A stretch of 64,000 nt of DNA from positions 1,142,519-1,206,518 of the forward strand of contig VXAU01003702.1 in the NCBI GenBank assembly GCA_013399695.1. The letters are read 5' to 3'. The notes below the pieces were generated by a model, which was not told the origin of the DNA, ran no database searches, and saw only the letters and a program-made list of their open reading frames with translations. The stretch comes from Formicarius rufipectus. Taxonomy: Eukaryota > Chordata > Aves > Passeriformes > Formicariidae. The position numbers and the translations under genes are program-made. This document shows positions 38,839-51,925 of this stretch, one piece after another. Numbering within the stretch: position 1 is the first letter of the stretch; every line of letters begins with the position of its first letter.

Positions 38839-38885
38839 GGGGAGGAGGTGGAAAGGAGAAGGGAGGGAGGCAGGGAGGGATGGGG
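38839..38885 (+). repeat. G-rich tract with G-quadruplex motif
   Basis: Runs of three or more G occur at 38839-38842, 38861-38863, 38865-38867, 38873-38875, 38877-38879 and 38882-38885. The last five contain four G-tracts with loops of 1, 5 and 1 bases, which meets the usual quadruplex pattern. The G-rich strand is the template strand for TMEM178B. Confidence 0.6.
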
Positions 38886-41800
38886 AGCAGAGCAGAGCTC
38901 CAATTGATGCTACTCTCTCCCTCCAAACAAATCTAGAGAGGGGTAGGCTGGAGAAAAAATTGTACCAAACTGCCAGCAGTCAGCATCTAAAATCACCACC
39001 CAGCCCACTGCATAAAGACACATTCCTGTTTGCCTTTTTGCTTTTTTTTACAGCAACACAATGTATTTACCTTCATTTTCTTGCAGATGAATGAATCAAT
39101 AAGAAATGCTTCTATCTGCTCCCAAAGATATCAAGATTTTCAGTGTACATGGGAAGAGTTTTGGATCAAGTTCCAAGTAGCAAATCCTGCACAAGCTGAA
39201 ATTATAATGCTGTAGGGTCCTAAAACACTGAAAGCTCTGTAAATCAAGACAGAGTTGACAGAAGAGACACAATCTACCAGCTTCATTTATCATGTCTGTG
39301 CTGCATAAGCATTCCCACAGCACTCAATCAACTTTCCAAATCCCATCTCCTCATACAGCAGACTCAATACAAAGCTGCATGGGACTAACACAGGACAGCC
39401 TCAGCTCTGTTTCTAAAGGTCTAGCAAGGCATCCAGAGGACATCATGTTTCCAAACATCTTAAACGCGTTTCTCTCCTCTGGTATTTAAATGTCTATTTT
39501 TAAAAAGCTCTCTCATTGGCAGACTAAACCCCAATGTAGTGATTACAGAAACTATTATATCAGAAAAAGCCAACTGTCAGCTTGCCATGCCATCTTCCTC
39601 AAAAATGACTAAAGCAAGTGTTTTAAAGGAAGAAATAAACCACCCATATGCACCTGCTGTGCAGGGCAGGATTCCGTTTAATGGAGGAATAATCCCAAGC
39701 AAACACACTGGGCTATATTACTGGTCAGGCAACATGAACCTAATAAATCACAATTCATGTGCTGACATCATGCTAGGATCTAAAGTAAAAGAGAAAACAA
39801 GCAATCAAGCCCTATGAATTTCTGTGTACAAAATATCTAGAAGAAAGCAATGGATGTGGTAAAACAAAAATAATAAAATAAAGATGAAAACAGTGAGGGG
39901 AAACACTCAATTTTCAAGCACTTCACACAATCTGTGCAGCAAAAAACCTAAGCGTTTCCAACAAGTGTCTACACAGCATAGAGTTCAGCTCTGATCCTAG
40001 CCATTGGTACAAGGAACATACTGCCTCCACTGCTCCTCAGTTTGCTTGGTTCTTACTAAAGCTGCTAGAACTAAAAAGAAAACAAATCCCAGCACCATTC
40101 CCTGAGTCAGCTTTAAAGTTCTGCTTTCAGACTGTGAAGCCCTCATGAAAAGCTGCATGTTGAACAAATAAATAAGTGGGTCAAAGAACTCAAATGTTTA
40201 ACTGCAATTACCCCATTTTGATAGGTGTCTCCCTTTATGCCCCACTCAGTGTCGGTCACCCCATTGATTTAGTAAGGTATGGTTAGCTATGCAGTGGCTG
40301 CACAGCACCCACATCTTGAGCCTAGGGGAAAACTCCACAAACCAGAAATGGACCTTGAGGGCATGAGTGCTTTGTTTGCAGTGGTGGAAGAACTTTTGCA
40401 ACTTGCATTGGTGAAAGAAACATTCTCCACACTGCTTTCTCCCCCACCACATGTGTTATCAACAGGCCCCTCTGCACAGCTTCACCACTGTGGCATGAAA
40501 GAGCTTCCTTCACTGCAGCTGGGGCCACCAGCTCCCTTTCACTCAACCACCTCACTTCACAAACTTTCCAGATGCAAGGGATATGGATTTTGCCTCTCTC
40601 CTCTTTTCCCTTTCCCCTACCACTCTTACTGCATGCCAGCTGTTCCCGTACTTGAAAATTCTGTAGAGCAAGTTCATATCAAAAACACATCTTGAAGTAT
40701 AAAGCAAGGTGTTTTCCAGGATATTATATAACAAAAAAATTTGCCAGTTTTAAGGAGGATTAGCAGCTATTTCACATATGTGGCTTCTTCAAAACACTTT
40801 CCGTCTCACCAGAACAGGCTTCACAGTGCAGCAGCAATTCACAAGCTCCGGTTTTTCAAGTAGGTTCTGTGCTGTGCTTGAGGGGCTAATTAGAAGCACC
40901 AAAATACACTATTAATTTGTGTATCTTTAGTCATAAACTGCTGGCTCTGCTGCTCACCCCCAAGCATGCTAGAGATCGAGAGGAAAGTATCCCAACATAA
41001 CAACTCCACCAAGTTCTCAGTTGCTCACACTGCATTTTCTGAGCCAAGGAACAGCGGGTGGCTGCTCAGCATCAAGAGAAAATCTGAGCTTCAGGCTGCT
41101 TTGACAGAATTCCCTGTGCCTTGAACTTCATGTTTTCTCAAGGTTTCTAAGGAACGATCAGCACCAGCTGTTGAGCCATCACACAAGCCAGGATGCTGCA
41201 TGTGGCTGGTTACCAACACCATGAGTGGTTAGACCCTATGTAAGGGCAGGTCAGCAAAGCTCCACTGACTCAGGGGAGCTGGAGTGATCTACAAGTCACA
41301 CACCAGACCCGTGACACACAGCTAGATCTGTGTGCATGTGCCTGTGTATATGGCAACTTTACACATATACTTATTAATGCTGAAATATGGGACTGCAGAC
41401 TACACAGTCTTTCAGAAGTTTCTTTGAAAGGTTTTCTTTGGGATACTCTTCTGCATTTCCCTGAAAAACCTAAGTGGCCAGAGTCTTGTAATGCCATGCA
41501 AGTGACCTCCATCACTGTAGGACCAAATGCCCTGGAGGATGGTTTTCTAGTTAAGGCAAAAAAATGAATACCTGGGAGGGGTGAGCCCTGCTCCTGGACT
41601 TCAGCCCTCCACCCAGAAAAGTGCACATCCCTATTTCCTTCAATCCGTTCCCTCCTTCTTTCCATCCCATAGTATGAGACTTGTTGTCTTTTCAGACTCT
41701 AAGTTACATCAAACCAAGGGAAAACAACAGGAGTGATGTGCTCCTGCCCTTCACAGACCATGCTTTGTTTCTGCTCTCCTGGCAATACATTTCTGAGTGT

Positions 41801-42333
41801 GTCTGCTTTCTCAGAAGAATTCTATCAGTTCAGACAGCAATTTTTCCTCCAAAGAATAAGGATTGCTTGTGTGAGAACATCAACAGTGACTCCCTGCTCG
41901 CAGCTTCTGGCTCTGTTGGAGTTCATACCTGTTTTGCTCATCTGCAGGGACCTTCCCAGCAGGAGATTCCCCCTCCCTCCACCTTCCTTAGATAATGAAA
42001 AAGTCCTAATCCCTCCCTCACAAACAACTCTGCTTAAAATCAGTGCTCATTGTAGTTAGTCCCCCAGTCTCAAAGGGCATTAATTGCTTTCAGCTTCACC
42101 TCAGAACTGCTGAATACTGGTAATAACTGGTTTGCTGGGGCTTACTGGCCAAATAGCTGATAATTACTGCCCAAGAACAGCAAGAAGCATGCTGTCTTTC
42201 TGCCGCAGCCGTCTGTCTATCTGGTTTGCTAGGCATCCATCCACCTTTCTCCAGGCAATTGTCCCTATTTCTGCTTGACTTCCTTTTCCTTCTCCATCTC
42301 TCTCATTTATTTTGCTTTTAAATCTCTCTTTTT

Positions 42334-42337
<4 letters not shown>

Positions 42338-42364
<27 letters not shown>
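42338..42364. repeat. T27 homopolymer
   Basis: An uninterrupted run of 27 T follows a T/C-rich stretch. On the minus strand it gives a poly-lysine stretch in a short chance open frame. I see no retrogene body beside it. Confidence 0.9.
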
Positions 42365-45160
42365 ATTTAACGGATCCAAACATTTTATCACCCCTCAGAA
42401 GAAGGGGTGATGTGCTCACTCAGGATGTGTCAGGTGAAACGTCAGAAACAATTACAGAAAAAGACCTTCCAGGCCCATGGGGGAACCATCCAGGCTGGCA
42501 TTCTGTGTTTCACCTCCTGACTCTGTGAGAATCAAAGAGCTGAGAGCCTGCAGCACCAATCCAGAGAGACAAGAGGAAAGAGATTCAAACACACAGGGAA
42601 GATGTTGAAGGGTTGGAGGGGTAAAGGGATGTTTGTCCTGCAAGGGAAACTGGTTGGATCCTCAGCTTGTTTCCTGTTTAGATGTAACAAGATGCAGTCA
42701 TCTCTGTCCATCTGAGACAGACGTGCCCCCAGCAGAGGCAGTTTCCATATAACCTCATTGTGTAATGGTGACCATCTGCTCCCCCACCCTTGCCAGTCTG
42801 CCATGGACCAAGAAGATCACCGTACTCTGACCAGGGAGTCAGGCACTGAAATAGAAGCACAATGTCACAAGCCAGAAGGGCAATGTGGAAACTTGGCTTC
42901 TGCTGTAGCTCATCATGCTGGAATACTGAATGATAAAAAGAACACAGAAGTCTACAAGGAAAGTGTGCCAAGACCCAAGGTTGACAAACTGGTTTGCAGA
43001 CCATGGTGGGAATTGGTGAACCCTCTAATATCTCCAGAGCCTCCTGAGTACAGTTGAGAGAAGAAAGGGGTGCCATGTCCCAGCTCTGTCCCAGCACCTG
43101 AAGAGCCACAGGCCACCTGGACCCGCCAGGATGTATTGCTTGTACAAGCAGGAGCTCCCCTATTAGCACTGCCACGTGCTGAGGGCTTTTCCAGCAAAGG
43201 TGCTCACAGAACGTTTCATCCCCTTCTGGCTGCCAGAACAGTGTAGATGAGCAGCAGAAGGAGCCCAGGATACTGGGCTTCCCACCAATCTAAAAAAGTT
43301 GCCATTTAAATGCTCTGCAAAGGTTCAGCAGGTAACTCCCCTCTCCTGCCTTTACCTCTCTCTGTCATGCACAGCTTCTGAGCAGACAGGTGTCAGATCC
43401 TGGAAGGAGGAGCCCACCTCTGCCCTAAGAAATTACCTCTCACAGTACCTGTCTTTGTCCCATTAACTGTACAAAATGGTTTTCCTACAGCCTCCTCTTC
43501 CTTCTCTTTTCCTTCATAAATCTGATCCGGCAAATAATCCTTTTGCTACCTGGCAAATAGCACCATTTGCCTCCTCTGTGTGTGCACCCTGCCAGATGGA
43601 AGGGGGAAACTATCTGCACAAGGAGGTGTTCTGGCTCTCTGTGCACAGGAAACAAGCCAAAAGGAAAAGGAAGAACATTTTCAGACAAGATGCTTCCTGA
43701 CACAGACTGATAAAAATCTAGGAAACTGATAGTTCAGCCTCTTGCACTTGTCCTTCATTTCATTTTTCCCTGTGCTTTGATCTGTGGCAATAGAGGACTG
43801 CCAATCAACAGAGAATGGAGAGAAGGTCCATGCTCTTCCAGATGCTGAACTAGTGTTAAAGCTCTGTGTCTTTGCTGCTGTTTTCCAGCCCGTGGTTGAT
43901 TTTAAAAACTGGATGAACAGAGCCCTTCCCACACCAGCTAGATGGGCTTTCCCTGTAAAGTCACATGCCAATGTCTAGAGGTGGGATGGAGGCTGTGTTT
44001 ACCTGAATGGACAGTAATTCCCTGTTCCCTAACTTCACTCAGGGTATCTGGGACATGAGAGATACTTAATCATATTCTAGTCACAACACTGTGGTCCTTT
44101 ACTGCACCTGTGATGACACGGATCATGTGTTTTAGGTCTTCTGGTGAAAACAGCCCAACACAGCCTATATCTTCATCCAGCCTCAGATTCAGACCTGCAT
44201 CTGCAGCTTGAGGGAACAGGGATTTAAACTGATGCTGCCTAGTGCATATACAGCAACATTATTGGTGTGGCCTAAGGCACCTCAGTGATACCCTCCAGTG
44301 TTCTGATTTAACCAGCTCTCAGTCAGCCTGTGGAAAACATTCCATATTTGAGAATCACCTTTAAAAATAAAGTTATTGTATGTGTGTGGCATGTGTGTTC
44401 AGATATAACTTTCTCCTACTGCTACTGAAGGATATTCAGTTTGAAAGTCTCCTTCAGTTCACACGGTACCTAGGAGGACACGGGTGGGTTGCTTGGGAAG
44501 TGCAGATCTCTGTATTCCTAGGCTGTCTGGAAAAGAAAACAGCCTTGCAGCTTAAAATTTTGAACGATTCAACCTTTTACAGCAGTGAATGCAAAACAAA
44601 ATGAGCCTGACGCCATTTTCTCCAGTGATGTGCCACGGCTTATTAGGACAGGGTTATAAGCTGCTTTCCAGTGAACTTGTTCTCAGACAGATAAGCTGAC
44701 TAGTGGGAAATCAATCACCATGAATTTTGATAGCAGTGCCCGCTGAAGTAATTACTTCAAACATCAATAATTCTGCTCACCTGCCTGTGCAGTTTTCAGT
44801 CATGCTGAAGGTTAGATTAACGTCACAGAGCTCCTGGGGACATTTGTTTGTTTTATTTTTGTTTTCCCTATCCTTTTCCATCTCCTTCCTTAAATATTTT
44901 TCTTAAACACTGATTTAATTGAAATGTCATGTTGTCTGTTCCTTTCTTTCTCTGTCTTCTCACCCAAGTCATCAACACAAGTTTGCTCATATCAGTGAAA
45001 TTGTCTCCACAATTCTGTGCTCACAGGAGCTGCTGCTGATCCTTCCTGGCATCCTTACTGAGCATTGAAAGCTCATGTCACATCTCTCTTCAGCTGTTTA
45101 TGCCTGTGTTTAAGCTAATAGGTATTTAGAGAGAAGGTCAAAACCACTTTGGTGCCAAAC

Positions 45161-45925
45161 AATCATCAAATTGTTTAGGTTGGAAAAGACCTCCAAGATC
45201 ACTGAGCCCAAGTGTTTGCCCAGCACCACCAAGTCCACCATTAAACCATGGTGGTTCAAAAAAAAACAAACCCGAAAACATTCCTAATTTCTACCATTAA
45301 ATACTTCCAGAAATGGGTGACCCCATTGCTTACCTAGGCAGACTGGTCTGATGCTTGACAACTCTTTCAGTGAAGGAACTTTTCCTAATATCCAATCTAA
45401 AGTTCCCCTGGCACGAGGGGCGACTTCCTCTCCTCTTATCACTTGCTACTTGGGAGAACAAACTGAACTCCACCTAGCTCTGATCTCCATTCAGGTAATT
45501 GTAGAGATCAATAAGATCCCTCCTGAACCTCCTACAACTGGTCTTTCCCCATCAATCCAACCTGTCCAGATTCCTCTGCAGAGCCTTCTTATCCTCTAGG
45601 AGATCAACACACTCACCCATCTTGCTGTCACCTGCAAACTGACTGAGGGAGCACTCAATTCCCATCCAGACAATTGATAAAGATATTAAAGGACCAGCCC
45701 TACCACTGAGCCCTTGTGATCCGCCACCAGATGGATGTAACTCCCATTCCCCACCACTGTGGGTCCTGCCATCAGCCAGTTTTTACTCCTTAAAGAGTGC
45801 ACCTGTCCAAGCTATAAGTAGTCAGTTTCTCCAGAGGAATGCTGTGGGAAATGGTGTCGAAGACTTGACTAAAGTCTAGGTAGTCAACATCCACAGTCTT
45901 TCACTCATCCACTAATTGAACAGAA
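45161..45925 (-). mobile_element. CR1 LINE copy, 3' UTR plus eroded reverse transcriptase part
   Basis: It begins AATCATCAAATTG, then 'ggttggaaaagacctccaagatcact', the reverse complement of a CR1 3' end, so the element is in minus orientation. An inserted or mutated A-rich patch (about 45258-45285) interrupts the 3' UTR. From about 45560 onward it reads antisense through the ORF2 reverse-transcriptase region ('ctgtccagattcctctgcagagccttc'). The RT block that is normally GVPQGSVLGPVL is degenerate here at about 45690-45720. It ends near 'gtagtcaacatccacagtctttcactcatccac'. It is truncated at its 5' end, like most CR1 copies. Confidence 0.9.
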
Positions 45926-48911
45926 GACCCTCACTCTGGCCTCTGTATGGTGGGGTTTTATGCAGATAAGCTTGTCGGTTCAGATTTTGCCACAGAGTAC
46001 ACAAACTGGGCACACAGATATTTCATGACTTCAAGCACATTTTGTCAAAATTTTAAGGTGATACAACATCACCTAAAATGTCCCTGACTCAAAATTAGTT
46101 CCTCTTGGAACCAACAAGAGAACAGTTGGTAAAATGTTTGTACATGCTTGTGTGTTCAGTGGATGGTAAATTAAAGAGAGTATTACTCCATAGAGACACC
46201 AAATATTTCATCCAGTTACTAAACACCATGATAGAACAATGGCATTATCCAAAATGTTTATCATTTTCCTTTTAAATATAATCTATGATCTGAGTTTTGG
46301 ACTACTGTGCTTCACAGACTGCATCCTCCTCCATTTGCCACATCTCGTAAGCTCCTGGATATCTCCTGCTGCCCTGTGCTAAATATCCTCTAGGTCTCCC
46401 ACAGCTGCCACTTTTATACCCAAATTTCATGCAGCCCCAGTAGTTCTGCTCTCTCTGTTGGAGCAGCAATATATTTATTACTATATTATTATTGTATTTC
46501 AGCTCCCAGCTATAGTAAATTCCATCCTGCTGTAACCCCTACCTCCATGTACCATTAGACAGCCTGGGATTCCCACAGACTTGGCAAATTTGATAGATTT
46601 GTTTATCAGCTCATCAGAACTGATGCGTGCATGGACTTACTGCCTGGTTGCGACTGAAAGCTGGCAGAGATGTGCCAGAGGGTACTTTTCTCACTTCTCC
46701 TTATCTTTTTCCACTCTGTGTGGGGAGCAAACAACAGTGATACTCCACAGAGTATTAATTTGCATTCAGGTTTCATTCCCATAAACAGCCCACTGCTCTC
46801 AAATTAAACATTTCAAAAGTTCCTTTTAATGTCCATTATATTGAGCTGTGGGGCCTAGCTTATAGAGATATCCTTTATTTACAACAGTGAGTGGTTGAAT
46901 ACATGGCACGACTTTCAGCAGTGCAAGTCCTCCACAGACCCAAGTTTAGATCCAAAAGTGTCCTGCAGACAATTGCTCAGATAAATCCAAGCAAGGAAAA
47001 AATTAAAACCAAAACCAAGTGCTTTCCTGCCTGAATGACAATTCTCACTCCCAGCAAAAGATGACATCCATCACTTTAGCACCACTTAGCTGGTCGCCAC
47101 AGCCACTGTGGGAAGGGGAGAGAAAGGAAGGGAAGAGTGTTCAACACCAAGGATGATCGGGACTTTTTCACAATGGTTCCTTACTCATCACTTAGCTGAA
47201 GGCAGCCACATGCAAAAATAAAAATTACACCTTCACCTAAATTCTGGTCTTACTGTCTTAATACAATTTTGCTAAAGTCAGAGAGTTTGATCCAGATTGT
47301 CCATAATGACAAATCAGTATTTGCTGACCTCCTATGAAAATGTCTATTCAGTTTATTAAGAGGAAAGTGCGCTAAGTTGATCTGATACTGTTTTTCTCAT
47401 TGTTATCAAAGCTCCTCCAAAATTCACTGTTAGGAGAAAGAAGGACATCTCTCCAAAATGAAGAAGAGAGAATCTTTTAGTGGTTGAGAAGGCGATTTCA
47501 GCACTAGCCAGCCAAGGAACAACAGCTCAGCTGAATGGTTCCTAACTCTGGATTTTAAAACAGAGTTTATACTGCTAAAAAAATACATTTGGAAGCTAAA
47601 ACAAAGAAACAAATGAGAAACAACCAAACAAAAACAAACAAACATACAAAAAAACCCAACCAAAAAAAAAAACGACACACACAAAAAAGCAAAACCAAAA
47701 TCAAACTCAAGCTCTTCTGCCTTTGAAGTAGCAGGAACGTTGCATGGTAAAAGATCTGAGGGTTGTGGTATTTGTTTAGTACTTCACATAAAGAGGTGAT
47801 CTGTAGGGATCTATGAAAATGAGTGAAGAGGGAAGTGACTGAAACTTGAAACTATGCCACTTATTTTGTTTGATCAACAGTGAAGATGATAAAGACTTTC
47901 ATCTGAACCTGGTGAAGAAATGTTAGTGAATACAAAGACAAGAAATGAAACTTGGTGCTGAAAAATGCAAGATACCAGATAGAAACATTTGAACTCATTG
48001 CACACATTACTGGCTTCTAAATTATCTATGAACTCTATGGACAGTGTACTGTGCAACAAAGGCAATTTTCAGGACAAATCAAATATCAAGTTTTATGAAG
48101 AAAAGAGAAAAGAACATTGAATTATGAGTTTCATTACAGTAATCCATGGCATCCATGCAGGGGAAGAATTTAGTTTAAAAAATTTTTGAAGAGTATGACA
48201 AGAAGGGAAAAAAATCAGGGGAGTCAGTTACAGCAGGAGCAATTGTTAGAAGACTGGAAACATTGACAGGGCAGGGGGAAGATTATAATGACTGTTCAGA
48301 ACAACCCATTCCAAAGGGAAGAGTAGCATGAAAACAAGAAATGGTGAAGAGTATTCAAATTGAGATATTTGCCTCTTTCTTTTTTTTTTTCCTATGAGAA
48401 GAAGATAAATTAATCACTGGGTTGAAAAATGACAGTTGCCTGGCAACCAACCATCATGACCAGATTATAATCAATAAGGGCATCAAAAGTTCAGTGCCTG
48501 TGAGCAATACTTACACAGACATGCCCACATGTATATGAAGTACCCCAATAGCAACACATTTGCTTAAGGCTTCAAATGAAGGTATTTGAAGAAAGTTTGA
48601 GTGAAACTGAGAGGGACCAAAGATTAGATAGATAACATGACTGAAAAGTGGAAGTACTTTATATAAGAGTTAATTAACTAGTCAAAATGCTAGTCTCACA
48701 GTCAAGAAAGCTTACAACCTTGGATAAGAAAACAATGCTTGGTTTGACGGCAAATAAAGCAGTAATTAGAAATAAAAGCAACATATGGCAAAATGTAAGG
48801 CAGCAGTTACAGGTGGCAGTCAATACAAATGAAAGTTATGGGGCATAAGTAACTGGTAAGGGAAGCTGAAGACATTAGGGGAAAATGCCTGGCTGACAGA
48901 GTTAAGAATAA
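45926..48911. other. Intronic DNA, no gene recognised
   Basis: It contains the A-rich CAAA tract at 47597-47710. The rest is unclassified, with short open frames only. Confidence 0.6.
47597..47710. repeat. A-rich low-complexity tract with CAAA units
   Basis: It consists largely of A and C, with repeated AAAC/CAAA words and an A11 run. On the minus strand it yields a phenylalanine-, valine- and cysteine-rich chance open frame (47430-47684), which is not a gene. Confidence 0.8.
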
Positions 48912-49745
48912 CAAAATCATAGCATTGTTACGGTTGGAAAAGACCTCCAAGATCATTTAGTCCAACCCTTGACCAAACATCACCTTACCAACTAAACCAT
49001 AGCACTAAGTGCCCCATCCAGTCATTTCTACAACACTTCCAGGGATGGTGACTCCATCACCTCCCTGGGCAGCCCATTTCAATGCTTAACCACTTTTTAC
49101 ATGAAAAAATTCTTCCTGATGTCCAACCTGAGCCTCCCTTGGTGTAGCTTGAAGCTATGCCCTCTTGTCCTGTCAATAGTTGCCTGGGAGAAGAGGCCAA
49201 CCCCAATCTTCCCTAGTCCTGCTGGCCACACTATTGCTGATACAGGCCAGGATGCCCTTGGCCTTCTTGGCCACCTGGGCACTGCTGGCTACCAGCACAC
49301 CAGGTCCTTTTCCACTGGGCAGCTTTCCAGCCACTCTTCTCCCAGTCTGTAGTGCTGCATGGGGTTGTTGTGACCAAAGTGCAGGACCCAACACTTTGCT
49401 TTGTTGACCCTCATTCCATTCTCCTTGGCCCATTGATTCAGCCTGTCCAGATCCCTCTGCAGAGCCTTCCTGCCCTCCAGCAGATCAACACTCCCTCCCA
49501 GCTTGGTATCACCTGAAAACTAATTGAGGGAGCACTGGAGCCCCTAATCCAGGTCATTGATAAAGATTTTAAAACTGGTCCTAATACTGAGCCCTGGGGA
49601 ACACCACCAGTGACCAGCTGCCAGGTGGCTGTCACTCCCTTCACCACCACTCTCTGGGCCCAGCCATCAGCCAGGTTTTTACACCTTAAAGAGGGCACTT
49701 GACCAAGCCATGGGCTGCCAGCTTCTCCAGGAGAATGCTGTGGGT
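48912..49745 (-). mobile_element. CR1 LINE copy, longest and best preserved in the window
   Basis: It starts with 'aaaatcatagcattg' and 'ggttggaaaagacctccaagatcatttagtccaaccc', the reverse complement of the bird CR1 3' end. Read on the minus strand, the ORF2 C-terminal domain is visible: a 'DRTRGHSFKL-GRLRLDIRK-FF' stretch at about 49100-49190. Upstream of it the reverse-transcriptase block GVPQGSVLGPVL is intact at about 49574-49608, with a WAQRVVV stretch before it. Frame breaks separate the two parts (about 49205-49435 is shifted), so no full protein is possible. The 5' end is truncated near 'gagaatgctgtggg'. It is less diverged than the relic at 16205-16955 and is presumably much younger. 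Confidence 0.95.
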
Positions 49746-51637
49746 GTCTGAAAACACTGAGAACAAAAGAGATCTGAATATAACTCGAAGTGTGGAACTA
49801 GTTAGAAGTGGCAAAATTGTTAATGCTGAAGTAGCGAAATGTCTTTTAACCATTGCTATGGCTATTTAACATGCTGTGTATATATTTAGTATTGACTGAG
49901 TTGGGAATAATTAATTCCATTAGTAAATAAACATATTGGGAACCAGGGACAAATTCTGCAGGCCAGAGAGCCAGTAACCACAATTCTTGAAAACTGGCTT
50001 GCAGACATCCCTTGGGATCTTGATGTTAATTTTTAATACACTGTAGAATATAGAGGGACTTGGTAGGAGTGGAGGACCCTTATTGTTGTTTCAATAGTCA
50101 AAAAGGGCAGGGGAAGAAGGATGGGTTTTCGCCTGACAATACTCCCAGGAAAGATCCCAGATATGCTGAGTCAGTATTAAATACTTAAACAGTATCAGTA
50201 AAATTCATGCCAAGAAACACAGGATTGTGGGGACAAAGTATTTTTAAAGCAATAGGTTTTCATACTCTAATGAAATTACAAACTCCATTGACACAGGTAA
50301 ATTAAATCCCACAGAAATTTTGGCTTTTAAAGCGCTTGTGACTTATTATCTCTTAGCACTCTCATTTAAATTGCATTACACATTAACAATAAGGTACCTA
50401 CTCGATGAATTGAGGACTGTGAGGAATCTCAAAAAGGAACAAAGAACAGACAATCATCATTCAGTAGGAGGATTCGGTGTGAGGTTCCGCATAGACCATG
50501 AGTAAACAGAACATGATTTTACATCTCATCACTGGTATGGAAATAAATGCAAAATACTTGAGGTGAAGTTTGCAGAGATTGGTAGACAAGCAGAAAGATG
50601 AAATAAAGTGGATCCTTTCTAAATTATACTTGTTAAAACTGAATATATTTTAGTCCAGCCAAAGAGAGAGTAAGATGTCAAGGACCAAGGAACACAGACT
50701 GTATCTACAAAGCAGGACACTGCAGCTGGGAAAGCAGGGACCTTGAAGAAGATTATGGTTCACTGTGAATTGCAGAACTACAGAAAAAAATGGGTGAGCA
50801 CAAGCCTGTAAAGTGAAGCACCTTCAAATGAGAAATGAGGCACAAATTACACTGCAAGTGTTTAACTACTGGAACAAACTACCATGAGAAGCAGTAACTT
50901 CTCCATCTCTCAGTCTTCTCACTTCAACAGCTGATGCCTCTTTGGAAGATATGCCTCCACCAAACACAAATTATCAGCCTTCACACAAGTGGAAGTCAAT
51001 GAAATGAAATAGCCTGTGTCCTACAGAAGGTCCCTCCATTACAATGTCTTTAATTTTCTGGCCTTGAGGTCTTTGACTTTGCAAGAGGAGGCTTTTCAAT
51101 GAACCAAAAGGATAGCAACATAAAAATGCAAATAGAAGAGATTTTCAAACTCAGAATGTGAAAACTTTTTTCCACACACTGTTGGCTGATTTATGCTATA
51201 AGCTTCTGTGTTCTTGGTCTCAGCAAGGATGCTACCTGCAAATCAGTGCTGGTGTCTTTCTGGGCTTCCAGAAAAACTGCTGGCTCTAGGCAAATCCTGA
51301 CCCTCTGTAACCTGCCATGACTCTGGACTCAGGGCTGAGGTAAACTGATTTTTCTTGCCATATCATAAAGAACTCAGGCTTGCTTGGTTTTTGTTTTGGG
51401 AAAGAAAGAAGTGTAGTGGGAAGGCACAGGAGAAGCACTGCTACTCTGGTGAGTCTGTACCCTGACAGCTGTCTGGTCTTTGGAAAGGTGCTGAGACCAT
51501 AGGCCACCTGACACAGATAAGAAGGAAACAGAAGAATGTTCAGCAGGATGCCAGATATAGTCCCATAACTAAAGGAACTAATAGACCTTGCCTGGCAGTA
51601 GATATACACCTCAGATCAACTTTACCAAACAGACTTG

Positions 51638-51925
51638 CTGATGTTGAAGAAGGAATGGTCCCTGCAGGGGGTTGTCTAACCGATTTGGCCAAAGAGGTTG
51701 ACGCAAGGAAGAAGAGGTTCTAACTCTCTATGTCAGTATGTAAACCCTGTTTCCTTAGAAGATTAGAGTATAAAAGATGCAGTATTTGTAGCCTTGCTCC
51801 ACACCTGTACTAAGCCCCCAACAAGCTAAAGTGGTCTAGGAGTGAGCATAGATATTATTTACTCTTACTGTAAATGCCTAGAAACAACCTCTGTCAACAT
51901 ACAGTAAATAAAATCTCCTCAAAAC
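51638..51925 (+). mobile_element. Possible LTR-like fragment (TATA and polyadenylation signal pair, weak)
   Basis: TATAAAAG at 51769-51776 is followed 131 bases later by AATAAA (51907-51912), and the block begins with TG. This spacing and order fit the U3-R part of an LTR. No CA end, duplication or internal gene was found. It could be chance motifs in intron sequence. Confidence 0.2.

Larger units (their letters stand above)
18568..45160. other. Long intronic stretch (about 26.6 kb), no gene recognised
   Basis: This is inferred to be intron upstream of the TMEM178B exon. Apart from the low-complexity features listed separately, I recognise no transposon, RNA gene or exon. Open frames reach 170 codons (37701-38213, minus) and 167 codons (38320-38823, minus). 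These sit in a more GC-rich patch, lack domains and good coding character, and are about the longest expected by chance in a window this size. Small conserved non-coding elements could be present but cannot be recognised without alignment. Confidence 0.6.

Noticed and set aside
40279..40695. 138-codon plus-strand open frame
   Set aside because: Reads as unstructured sequence with no recognisable motif; likely chance.
47430..47684. 84-codon minus-strand hydrophobic open frame resembling a membrane peptide
   Set aside because: Its hydrophobicity comes from the complement of the A-rich CAAA tract.
49101..49433. Several overlapping open frames on both strands
   Set aside because: They are shadows of the CR1 LINE at 48912-49745.
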